This document shows positions 1 to 6,221 of a stretch of DNA of 14,390 nucleotides, piece by piece (positions within the stretch are counted from its first letter, which is position 1; each line of letters opens with the position of its first letter). The translations under genes were made by a program, and so were the position numbers. The notes beneath the pieces are model-generated. The model saw only the letters and a list, made by a program, of their open reading frames with translations, was not told the DNA's origin and made no database searches. The stretch covers positions 1-14,390 of the forward strand of contig JAFPXF010000050.1 of the NCBI GenBank assembly GCA_017394765.1, in the 5' to 3' direction. The DNA is from Bacteroidales bacterium. GTDB lineage: Bacteria > Bacteroidota > Bacteroidia > Bacteroidales > WCHB1-69.

Positions 1-1
1 C

Positions 2-427
2 GAGAAGACCGTTCCCTTCGGTGACAGCATACAACGGCATTACGAGCAGGTACAGAGCGCGATACGGCAATACACCCTCGACCAGCAGCGCGAATATCAG
101 GAAGACAAGCTCAAAATCGGCAGCAAAGACAACGACGCCAAGAAGGCCGCCGCTTTCCTGCGCGAGGTGCGGCCTCTGCTCGACGAAGAAGGTCGCAGCA
201 TCCTCGACCGTCTGAAGCAGATGGTGGAACGCGGCACCTACAACCAGTTAGCCGATGCCCTCAACCGTATTTCGAGGAAGCAGAAGAAAGAGCCCGTACC
301 ACTCGTCAAGATTCAGGAGCAGCTTGAGGAGTTGGACAGACGCTACAGTCAGCCACAGCTGCAGACTGAAAGCAAGCAGGTGGCCTACACCGCCGCCGAC
401 ATCATTTTAAGTGAAACTTTCAAATAA
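2..427 (+). CDS. 3' end of a large protein, possibly a helicase of a restriction/defence system (partial)
   Basis: The reading frame is open from the window edge at base 2 to a TAA at 425-427, giving the last ~141 residues of a longer protein whose start lies outside. The visible part is highly charged and looks helical (many E, K, Q, R, with segments such as FLREVRPLLDEEG and KIQEQLEELDRRY), and no catalytic motif is visible. The stop is only 8 bases before the methyltransferase start, so the two genes are almost certainly co-transcribed. Large SNF2/DEAD-type helicases are common immediate upstream partners of Eco57I-type methyltransferases in bacterial defence loci, and a long helical C-terminus fits such a protein. 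That identity is inferred from position and cannot be proved from this fragment. Other ATPases or restriction subunits are possible. Confidence 0.6.
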   Translation, partial: EKTVPFGDSIQRHYEQVQSAIRQYTLDQQREYQEDKLKIGSKDNDAKKAAAFLREVRPLLDEEGRSILDRLKQMVERGTYNQLADALNRISRKQKKEPVPLVKIQEQLEELDRRYSQPQLQTESKQVAYTAADIILSETFK

Positions 428-435
428 ACCCGACA

Positions 436-3400
436 ATGAATACCGAAACCCTCCGTCAGATTTTCAAGTCGCCGTTCGACTATACCACTTACAGCTGCGA
501 AATCGTGCATCGCCTTTTCGGTTGTCACGATGTGGCCTCGCGTCCCGAATGGCTCGATACCAACGCCGAAGGCGACCAGAGTTTTTTCATCGGTCAGATG
601 GATGATGCCGACCATCGTCTGCTTGGCTTCTTCTACACCCGCGTGGCCGAAGGCGGCGATGTGCGTCGCAAGCGTGTGGGCCTGCGCAAGCTGATCAGTC
701 CCTATCTGAAATACGATGTCGATGGGGCCATTGCCGTTTTCGACGACGGCCGGCACTGGCGTTTGTCCTACATCTGCGACCTCAAGGAGGGCAGCACCTC
801 GGCGAAACGGTTCTCCTATATCTTGGGTGACGAAAACGGGCAATACAAAACACCGCTGGAGCGATTGGAGAAGGTGGCCAGACTGAATGGGCGTTTAACG
901 CTGTCCGACCTCAGGGAATCCTTCTCGGTGGATGCGCTCAGCGATGAGTTTTTCGACGAATACCATCTCCATTACGACCGGATTGTGGCGAACCTCACGC
1001 AATCCTATCGTAGAGACGTGCCATGGCGCGTCTCTGCCGACGGAACATCCGATACCCGTCTCCACGACTACGTCAAAAAGATGATGGGTCGCATCGTGTT
1101 CCTCCATTTCCTGCAGAAAAAAGGCTGGCTCAACGGCAATCCAACGTTCCTGCGAGACCTGTTTTGCTCCAGTCCTCATCAGGCCGATTTTCTCGAACAG
1201 GTCTTGGAGCCGCTCTTTTTCGGAATCTTCAACACTGAGCCGGAGCAGCGTGAGAAATTGTTTGCCGACGAACAGTGGGATCAGGGGTTGCTGAAACAGT
1301 GGGAGCGTTTGCCTTACCTCAACGGCGGTTTGTTCGAGCGTGATGAAGTCGATAAGATGAACATCAAGCTGCCGGCTTCGTTATTCAACGACCTTTTCAC
1401 CTTTTTGGCCTCCTACAACTTCACCGTCGATGAGAACGACCCCGACGATGCCGAGATTGGTGTCGATCCCGAAATGTTGGGCAAGATTTTCGAGAGTCTG
1501 TTGGAGGACAACAAGGCCAAGGGCGCGTTCTACACCCCGAAAGAGATTGTGCGGTACATGTGCAAGGAGTCGTTGATTGCGTACTTAGGAGCCATCTGCT
1601 TCCCAGCAGATGAAAAAAACACCAATTGCGAGGACGTGGTTGGCTCCAAAATCCGCACCTTTGTCGAAACCCACGAATTCCCCGGTGAATTGGAACCCTA
1701 TCGTGAGATTCTCGACCGTGCCTTGCGCGAGGTGAAGATCTGCGACCCGGCCATTGGTTCAGGTGCGTTCCCGATGGGATTGTTGAACGAATTGTGGCGG
1801 TGTAGGGAGGCAATATCGTTATCCCCTGTTGTAGAGACGCAATATTTTGCGTCTCCATCAATGGATCCATCGTCATCAACCCAATCCCGTGCCGCCCTCA
1901 AGCGCGAGATCATCGAAAACAACATCTACGGGGTCGATATCGAGCGGGGTGCCATCGACATTGCCCGCTTGCGTTTCTGGTTGAGCATCGTGGTGGACAG
2001 CGAGAAGCCGCAGGCCCTGCCCAACTTCGACTACAAGTTCATGCAGGGCAACAGCTTGATAGAGAGCTTTGAAGGGGTGGATTTGAGCCGGATGATGAGC
2101 AGCGACGGTCAGCACAGCAGTTTGGGGAAGGGCAGGCAGAAAGCGGGGGCTAACCAGTTAGGCATCGAGTTCGTGAGCACCGACACCAAGCGCAACCTCC
2201 AGCTGATGTTGCGGGAGTACTTCAGCCTCACCGACCACGTGAAGAAGGCGGAGGCGCGTTGCGAGATCAACGACAGCGTGAAGAGCTACATCCGTCATCA
2301 GGATCTCCGTCCCGAAGCCGTCGCCCGTCTCGCCGCCCTCGACCCCTCCGCCAACCAGGAGTTCTTCCTCTGGCACACCTGGTTCAAGGACATCTTCGAC
2401 AAGGGCGGGTTTGACATTGTGGTGGGGAACCCGCCGTATATTAGTGCTGTTGAAATGGCAAGGACGGAATATGAGAAGTCTATTTACAAGAAAAACTATC
2501 CTCAAGCAACAGGAGCGTATGACATATATGTCTTGTTTTTATTGAGAGGTTTGATGTTGACAAAGAATGTTTTCTTCTGGATTATTCCTAACAAGTTCTT
2601 GATTGCAGATTATGCTAAAAAGACAAAGGAATTATTGGAACAGAATGGATTGTATTCAAGTGTTGATGTCTCTGTGTTCAAAGTTTTTAAAAATGCTAGT
2701 GTTTATCCTATAATTTTATGTGGTTCAAGAACATCTGACAAAGAGTTTTGTAAATATACATTGGACAAATACGAAGATTTGCTTTTCAATAAAGCAAGAC
2801 CAATTAAAGAGCTGGGAACTTCTTTGACAATAAAAGATTGTAGAATAGAGGTGTGTTCTGGGGCTACAGGATTTGAGGCACAAATAATAAAAGAATATGT
2901 TGTAGATGGTGAAAGAGTGAATGTTATTCCATTCACTGTAAGTGGCAATATCGACAGATATCAATTTAATAACATTGATGTTCGGTATATGAAGTCGAGA
3001 TACCATAATGCGTACATTAGAACAGATTGCAATGTTGCGGATAGTAAGTTAAGAATGTGGATGTCACCCAAAATAGTGATTGCTGGAATGACAAAAGTGA
3101 TTGAAGCGACATACGTCGAAACACCACTCGCCCTTGGGGTTGGTGCGTATGCAATTACAGCCTTCAACAATTACAGCCCCTATTATATAACAGGCTTGCT
3201 AAATTCAAAATACACATCTTATTATCTGCGTAATAAGTTTAAAGACAAACACCTTGCTGGAGGTTATTTGGCGATAAACAAATCGACTATAGAACAACTT
3301 CCATTTGTCAAAGCCGATGATGCGACACAGGGGGTGATTTCGTCAAATGCAAAGAAAATAATAGAATTGAAGAAGAACAATCCAAACGCTGACACGTCAG

Positions 3401-3489
3401 CGTTGGAGCGTGAGATTGACGGGTTGGTGTATGGGTTGTATGGGTTGACGGAGGAGGATATTGCCACAATAGAAAGTTGTTATACATAA
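436..3489 (+). CDS. Eco57I-type N6-adenine DNA methyltransferase (restriction-modification or defence)
   Basis: A 1017-aa protein expected to transfer a methyl group from S-adenosylmethionine to adenine N6 in a specific DNA site. Visible motifs in order: GAFYTPKEIVRYM (residues ~363-375, motif X region), CDPAIGSG (436-443, SAM-binding motif I), NNIYGVDIE (~495-503, acidic motif II) and FDIVVGNPPY with the catalytic NPPY at 665-668. This order is typical of the gamma-class Eco57I/COG1002 family. Residues ~670-980 should hold the target-recognition domain. The N-terminal ~350 residues resemble the accessory domain of type IIG-like enzymes, but I see no convincing nuclease motif, so cleavage may come from the upstream product. 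Base composition changes abruptly: GC-rich to ~2435, AT-rich from ~2440 to ~3380, GC-rich again to the end, suggesting a recombined recognition domain. A palindromic repeat lies in frame at residues 467-473. The start was chosen because it lies 8 bases after the upstream stop and begins the conserved reading frame. Confidence 0.93.
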   Translation: MNTETLRQIFKSPFDYTTYSCEIVHRLFGCHDVASRPEWLDTNAEGDQSFFIGQMDDADHRLLGFFYTRVAEGGDVRRKRVGLRKLISPYLKYDVDGAIAVFDDGRHWRLSYICDLKEGSTSAKRFSYILGDENGQYKTPLERLEKVARLNGRLTLSDLRESFSVDALSDEFFDEYHLHYDRIVANLTQSYRRDVPWRVSADGTSDTRLHDYVKKMMGRIVFLHFLQKKGWLNGNPTFLRDLFCSSPHQADFLEQVLEPLFFGIFNTEPEQREKLFADEQWDQGLLKQWERLPYLNGGLFERDEVDKMNIKLPASLFNDLFTFLASYNFTVDENDPDDAEIGVDPEMLGKIFESLLEDNKAKGAFYTPKEIVRYMCKESLIAYLGAICFPADEKNTNCEDVVGSKIRTFVETHEFPGELEPYREILDRALREVKICDPAIGSGAFPMGLLNELWRCREAISLSPVVETQYFASPSMDPSSSTQSRAALKREIIENNIYGVDIERGAIDIARLRFWLSIVVDSEKPQALPNFDYKFMQGNSLIESFEGVDLSRMMSSDGQHSSLGKGRQKAGANQLGIEFVSTDTKRNLQLMLREYFSLTDHVKKAEARCEINDSVKSYIRHQDLRPEAVARLAALDPSANQEFFLWHTWFKDIFDKGGFDIVVGNPPYISAVEMARTEYEKSIYKKNYPQATGAYDIYVLFLLRGLMLTKNVFFWIIPNKFLIADYAKKTKELLEQNGLYSSVDVSVFKVFKNASVYPIILCGSRTSDKEFCKYTLDKYEDLLFNKARPIKELGTSLTIKDCRIEVCSGATGFEAQIIKEYVVDGERVNVIPFTVSGNIDRYQFNNIDVRYMKSRYHNAYIRTDCNVADSKLRMWMSPKIVIAGMTKVIEATYVETPLALGVGAYAITAFNNYSPYYITGLLNSKYTSYYLRNKFKDKHLAGGYLAINKSTIEQLPFVKADDATQGVISSNAKKIIELKKNNPNADTSALEREIDGLVYGLYGLTEEDIATIESCYT
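1834..1855. repeat. Palindromic repeat inserted in frame within the methyltransferase
   Basis: Perfect 9-bp arms GAGACGCAA (1834-1842) and TTGCGTCTC (1847-1855) enclose the loop TATT. It is read as residues ETQYFAS. The surrounding residues ~455-480 (rich in S, P, T and Q) look like a low-conservation insertion between methyltransferase motifs I and II. A GAGACGCAA-type palindrome is, from memory, a common interspersed repeat in Bacteroidales, but I cannot count genomic copies here. Confidence 0.7.
2404..2435. repeat. Inverted repeat at the left edge of the AT-rich recognition segment
   Basis: GGCGGGTT (2404-2411) and AACCCGCC (2428-2435) are perfect 8-bp inverted arms 16 bases apart. They overlap the codons for GGF and NPP of the catalytic motif and lie exactly where GC-rich sequence ends. 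They may simply reflect codon use in conserved residues. Confidence 0.4.
3385..3404. repeat. Inverted repeat at the right edge of the AT-rich recognition segment
   Basis: AACGCTGAC (3385-3393) and GTCAGCGTT (3396-3404) are perfect 9-bp arms with a 2-base spacer. They sit at the point where the AT-rich recognition segment returns to the GC-rich, conserved C-terminal tail of the methyltransferase. The encoded residues (NADTSALE) look like a conserved family tail, so the palindrome could be a codon coincidence. Confidence 0.45.
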
Positions 3490-3503
3490 AATCGACTAAT
3501 AGT

Positions 3504-3555
3504 GTAAATTACACGGCAATTTCTTGTTCAAAATGCCTGTACACTTGTAATTTAC
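3504..3555. repeat. Short AT-rich inverted repeat downstream of the methyltransferase
   Basis: GTAAATTAC (3504-3512) and GTAATTTAC (3547-3555) are exact reverse complements 34 bases apart. The left arm is itself part of the small palindrome GTGTAAATTACAC. Possible roles are transcript 3'-end structure or a protein-binding site; the sequence alone does not decide. Confidence 0.35.
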
Positions 3556-3571
3556 TGCAATTTAGTTGATA

Positions 3572-3618
3572 AAAAATAGCATTTATTTCTTGCAACTCAG
3601 GAATAAAATGCTATTTTT
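3572..3618. repeat. 13-bp inverted repeat, possible terminator or operator
   Basis: AAAAATAGCATTT (3572-3584) and AAATGCTATTTTT (3606-3618) are perfect reverse complements separated by 21 bases, with further imperfect pairing inside. The right arm ends in five T, so it could end methyltransferase transcripts. It also contains the -7 box of the next promoter, so a protein binding the repeat would control that promoter. Confidence 0.5.
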
Positions 3619-3619
3619 G
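3590..3619 (+). promoter_or_regulatory. Bacteroidales-type promoter for the small ORF / 409-aa gene
   Basis: TATTTTTG (3612-3619) matches the Bacteroides -7 consensus TAnnTTTG. A TTG (3590-3592) lies 19 bases upstream, in the place of the -33 element. The start of transcription would fall near 3625, about 20 bases before the small ORF. Confidence 0.5.
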
Positions 3620-3643
3620 TGAAATAATAAACCAAAAGAAAAG

Positions 3644-3727
3644 ATGTATAACAGAAATGTCAAGAAAAGTATCGCCAAGAAAAACAGCATCTACCGCAGC
3701 ACGCGTGTAGAGAGAGCAGTAAACTGA
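3644..3727 (+). CDS. Tiny basic ORF (27 aa), hypothetical
   Basis: An ATG about 25 bases after the promoter-like box opens a 27-codon frame rich in lysine and arginine (for example NVKKSIAKKNS) and ending in TGA at 3725-3727. The same frame stays open after the TGA for another 41 codons, to TAA at 3851-3853, so this may be the 5' part of a decayed ~69-codon gene. I recognise no family. It could be a leader peptide, a small DNA-binding remnant or chance. Translation is not proven. Confidence 0.3.
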   Translation: MYNRNVKKSIAKKNSIYRSTRVERAVN

Positions 3728-3909
3728 TACATTATTATCAAAAAGTCTACTAAGGTGTGCGCTCCCACAGTGCCAAAAACAGGCCGAAGTTCTTACAAAC
3801 CAAATTGCTCATTTCGTAATAATATTAAAACACGGCTAATAAATATGCAATAAGCGAAGATGTTTCGCCATAAAAAAAAGAACAAGACCCAATTAATAAC
3901 AAGAAAATA

Positions 3910-5139
3910 ATGATGAAGATTAACAACGTTGAAAATGAGTTGACGCAATTGGTGTTTAATGCGTTCATTGAGTCCCAAAAGTGTAATGGCATTAGCTCAA
4001 GTAGCATTCGAAACAGGTACCCCAATGCTAACTTACAAGAAATCATTCTTAAATTACTGAAAGATGACAGAATTAGCCTTATCGCATCAGAACACGACAT
4101 TAATTGCAACATTATCAGAGAGAGATTCGTTCCTAAAAAGGAACAAATAAACTATATAACAAAGAATGGTGTTGATGGATACTTTTGTTTATACCCATCT
4201 AGCAAATACCTTAAACAGCATTATAAAGAGAATGATAATATACCTCGTCTTCCTTTTAACAGTTTGTTAAAACGGGGTTTCCCTCATAATAAGATCTTCT
4301 ATTTTGAATGGGGAGTCCTTTTTAAATACTATTCTGACCCCAGATTCATTTTTCACTTTTCAGATTACTACGGGGAAATATGGTCCTCAGATGAGGTGAA
4401 CGCAAACAACAAAATAGGATTAAAGACATTTGGGGTGGGAAAAAGCGAGACAGGTGAGCATGTTGTTGCCGTTACGTTAAAAGAATTAGTAAATATGTCT
4501 TCGGCATGTCAAATTGAATGGTACAATATGTTAGTTCCGAAACAAGAAAAGTGCAAAACACTCCAAAATTATCTAAATAACTTTAAAGGTTGTTGGAGAT
4601 TTGAAGAAACTGTCTATTCTTCTATTCTAAAAGAACTAACAAACATCAATAAATTAACTAAAACAATATGGAAATGCTCTTTTTTTAAGAAAGAGTATGA
4701 GAAAAGCAAGCTTGAAGGTTTTGATATGCTATATTTACCAACAAAAAAAGTTTTCCTTGATTATGTCTCTCTCTTGGAAAAGATTATAGTCAGCAACATT
4801 AATGGCGATTTTTTTGATTTTGTAGAGGTCAGTCGAAAAGATACATCTGGCAAACCTAAGGGAACGTTGCAATGTTTAAAAGAATGGTTGCTTAAAGTTA
4901 ACGCTGATTGCGTATCAGACATCCATTCGAATCTTTGTCAACTGAGAGAACAAAGGCAAGAACCAGCACATAGAATTTATAATAATGAATACGATTTAGA
5001 TTTCTTTTCTAAACAGAAAGAACTATCTGACAACGTCTTTTATGCATTATATACGTTGAGAAGATTAATACAATCGCATCCTGAAGTGAAAGGAATGGCT
5101 ATTCCACATGAGTGTACCGAAAAGTATATTGTCATCTAA
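3910..5139 (+). CDS. Hypothetical protein of unknown function with C-terminal HEPN-like R-x4-H motif
   Basis: A 409-aa, AT-rich gene; the first of two adjacent ATG codons is taken as the start. I do not recognise a named family. No signal peptide or membrane segment is visible, so it should be cytoplasmic. The N-terminal ~70 residues read like a small helical, possibly winged-helix domain (SSSSIRNRYPNANLQEIILKL). The middle (~120-160) is rich in aromatics (FEWGVLFKYYSDPRFIFHF). The last ~75 residues are helical and contain LREQRQEPAH, where R349 and H354 form R-x4-H, the spacing of the catalytic motif in HEPN ribonucleases of abortive-infection and toxin systems. The motif alone is weak evidence. 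It lies downstream of a methyltransferase in foreign-looking DNA, which suggests a defence accessory gene. Its 3' end is 13 bases before the next gene. Confidence 0.75.
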   Translation: MMKINNVENELTQLVFNAFIESQKCNGISSSSIRNRYPNANLQEIILKLLKDDRISLIASEHDINCNIIRERFVPKKEQINYITKNGVDGYFCLYPSSKYLKQHYKENDNIPRLPFNSLLKRGFPHNKIFYFEWGVLFKYYSDPRFIFHFSDYYGEIWSSDEVNANNKIGLKTFGVGKSETGEHVVAVTLKELVNMSSACQIEWYNMLVPKQEKCKTLQNYLNNFKGCWRFEETVYSSILKELTNINKLTKTIWKCSFFKKEYEKSKLEGFDMLYLPTKKVFLDYVSLLEKIIVSNINGDFFDFVEVSRKDTSGKPKGTLQCLKEWLLKVNADCVSDIHSNLCQLREQRQEPAHRIYNNEYDLDFFSKQKELSDNVFYALYTLRRLIQSHPEVKGMAIPHECTEKYIVI

Positions 5140-5152
5140 GAAAAACACCTGT

Positions 5153-5458
5153 ATGAACCCTAACGATCCACGAATAATCGAATATCAGAAATATATACAA
5201 GAGCACAGTAAATGCGGTGCGGCATTCTACTTTGACACTCTTCTTCGTTACATTAACTCCAATAGGGAATGTAGCCTACTCATGTTGAACAATGGCTTGG
5301 AATTCTGCAAAGCCCAGATGAAGCTGAACGCCCTCACTGATGCCCGTCACTCTGACGAGGAAATCGAGCGCCGCCTTACCGAAATAGACGAGGACATCCG
5401 CAAGGCTGAGGATGTCCTCCTCCACGACCTCTCCTTCCGAAGCCTGCTCCGTCCGTAA
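5153..5458 (+). CDS. Hypothetical small protein (101 aa)
   Basis: I do not recognise this gene. The ATG at 5153 is preferred because it follows the previous stop by 13 bases; an ATG at 5108 would overlap the upstream gene by 32 bases. The product is soluble-looking. The first ~55 residues are mixed (EYQKYIQEHSKCGAAFYF), and the rest is a charged helix that could form a coiled coil (DEEIERRLTEIDEDIRKAE). Codons up to ~5330 are AT-rich like the upstream gene, while the last ~40 codons are GC-rich, so the right edge of the AT-rich block falls inside this gene. Its last 11 codons (HDLSFRSLLRP) recur nearly unchanged in repeat copy B at 5778. It probably shares a transcript with the 409-aa gene. 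Confidence 0.65.
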   Translation: MNPNDPRIIEYQKYIQEHSKCGAAFYFDTLLRYINSNRECSLLMLNNGLEFCKAQMKLNALTDARHSDEEIERRLTEIDEDIRKAEDVLLHDLSFRSLLRP

Positions 5459-5570
5459 CCGCCGTCACGCGCCTCCCTGCCTACACCGGCGTCAACCGCC
5501 ACGCCTCCGGCATCCGCATCGAGCTGATGGACAGCATGGTGCCGGTGGAAGCACTGGTGTGCGGGGTGAA
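5421..5570 (+). repeat. Degenerate direct repeat, copy A (overlaps 3' end of the 101-aa gene)
   Basis: The unit begins inside the last codons of the 101-aa gene (encoding HDLSFRSLLRP) and runs on into GC-rich sequence that, in another frame, encodes NRHASGIRIELMDSMVPVEA. Copy B (5776-5926) matches over the whole length, and copy C (6555-6646) matches the second half. Differences fall largely at third codon positions in that frame, as if the peptide had once been under selection. Confidence 0.7.
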
Positions 5571-5571
5571 T

Positions 5572-5750
5572 CATCCCCGTCAGGGGATGCCTGTCTGTAG
5601 CGGATGCCCATGCGCGGGTTCAAATCCCCGGAGGGGATTCATGTTCAACGGGTTGCCGAAACATTGTCGTGCCCGATATGCAACCCCTCACGGGGTTGTG
5701 GGGAATGCCGCATCGCCAACGGCTACAGATAGGGAACCCCTGACGGGGGT
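5572..5750. repeat. Cluster of four GC-rich stem-loop repeats
   Basis: Four short palindromes occur in series: CATCCCC/GGGGATG (5572-5589), AATCCCC/GGGGATT (5623-5639), CAACCCC/GGGGTTG (5681-5698) and CCCC/GGGG with flanking A/T (5736-5750), each with a 3-4 base loop. Spacings are ~50, 58 and 55 bases. This resembles a GC-rich intergenic palindromic repeat that I recall from Bacteroidales genomes, not a CRISPR array, because the intervening sequences and repeat bodies both vary. No gene is supported here, although a long spurious frame runs through it. Confidence 0.65.
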
Positions 5751-5775
5751 CGGGGCGCGGCCGGGAACGTCTTTG

Positions 5776-5926
5776 TCCACGACCTCTCCTTCCGGGGCCT
5801 GCTTCGTCCGTAAACACCGTCACACGCCTCCCTGCCTCACACCGCCTCCCACCCGCCACGCTTCCGGCACCCGCATTGGGCTGATGGACAGCGCGGTACC
5901 AGTGGAGGCGATGATAGGTGTGTGGG
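5776..5926 (+). repeat. Degenerate direct repeat, copy B (gene-end remnant)
   Basis: The copy starts with codons for HDLSFRGLLRP and a TAA, matching the end of the 101-aa gene, then ~40 bases later encodes RHASGTRIGLMDSAVPVEAM. No start codon or upstream gene body accompanies it, so it is a 3'-end duplication, not a gene. It lies immediately upstream of the AT-rich toxin-antitoxin module. Confidence 0.7.
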
Positions 5927-6000
5927 AAGTTTAATAATAAATAATTTGCATTCTTTAAAAAAAAATCAAAAAAAAGAGATTCAACTACTAAAAAAATGTG

Positions 6001-6008
6001 TATCTTTG
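6001..6008 (+). promoter_or_regulatory. -7 box of the toxin-antitoxin promoter
   Basis: TATCTTTG matches TAnnTTTG exactly and follows ~65 bases of very AT-rich DNA. Transcription from it would start near 6014, just ahead of the ATG at 6033 and after the alternative ATG at 5922, which rules that longer start out. No clear -33 element is visible. Confidence 0.6.
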
Positions 6009-6032
6009 CGGCTGAAGAAAATAAAATACGAA

Positions 6033-6221
6033 ATGGCAAAAGATTATCCCATAGAAGACACCGAAAATCAAGAAGTTAATGAGCCTCAAGTGCAATATGT
6101 CGCTCCTGTCCAAAAGACTCTTCGGACATTAACGGACGAGGAAATCGAACGTAGCATGACTCTTGAGGAGCTTGATACCCATCTGACTGAACTTATCCAT
6201 CAACATTATCACAACAAATAA
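6033..6221 (+). CDS. Small acidic protein, probable antitoxin (62 aa)
   Basis: The start at 6033 fits the promoter box at 6001. The frame is open upstream to 5922, but that start would precede the predicted transcript. The product is acidic and hydrophilic: a disordered-looking first half (EDTENQEVNEPQV) and a helical C-terminal half (LTDEEIERSMTLEELDTHLTE), ending in a histidine-rich tip. The stop codon shares one base with the start of the next gene (TAATG), the tight coupling typical of antitoxin-toxin pairs. No DNA-binding domain is evident. The antitoxin role is inferred from order, size and charge. Confidence 0.6.
   Translation: MAKDYPIEDTENQEVNEPQVQYVAPVQKTLRTLTDEEIERSMTLEELDTHLTELIHQHYHNK

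Larger units (their letters stand above)
3490..3909 (+). other. AT-rich intergenic region with promoter-like site, inverted repeats and a tiny ORF
   Basis: This 420-base spacer separates the methyltransferase from the 409-aa gene. It holds the inverted pair at 3504-3555, the larger inverted repeat at 3572-3618 with a promoter-like box on its right arm, the 27-codon ORF at 3644-3727, and a short hairpin (GCGAA/TTCGC) near 3855-3868. I found no second TAnnTTTG box between the small ORF and 3910, so the 3612 site may serve both. The ORF and promoter are listed separately. Confidence 0.6.

Noticed and set aside
2..3489. BREX or classical type I restriction locus
   Set aside because: No PglZ, BrxL or specificity-subunit gene follows the methyltransferase; the next genes are unrelated to those systems.
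3644..3853. TGA recoded as an amino acid in the small ORF
   Set aside because: TGA ends other genes in the window, for example the dipeptidase, so standard termination is the simpler reading.
3860..3909. 16-codon basic ORF just before the 409-aa gene
   Set aside because: Too short, in A-rich sequence, with no own promoter; its lysines come from an A-run.
5611..5640. tRNA T-arm-like sequence (GGGTTCAAATCCC)
   Set aside because: No matching acceptor, D-arm or anticodon arm is found in the preceding 60 bases; it is part of a stem-loop repeat.
5572..5750. Possible CRISPR array
   Set aside because: The repeated bodies differ from one another, only short palindromes are shared, spacing is not matched to equal spacers, and no cas gene is in the window.
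5527..5934. 135-codon plus-strand frame across the repeat cluster
   Set aside because: It runs through palindromic repeats and two repeat copies, has no promoter, and reads as low-complexity Pro/Arg/Gly sequence.
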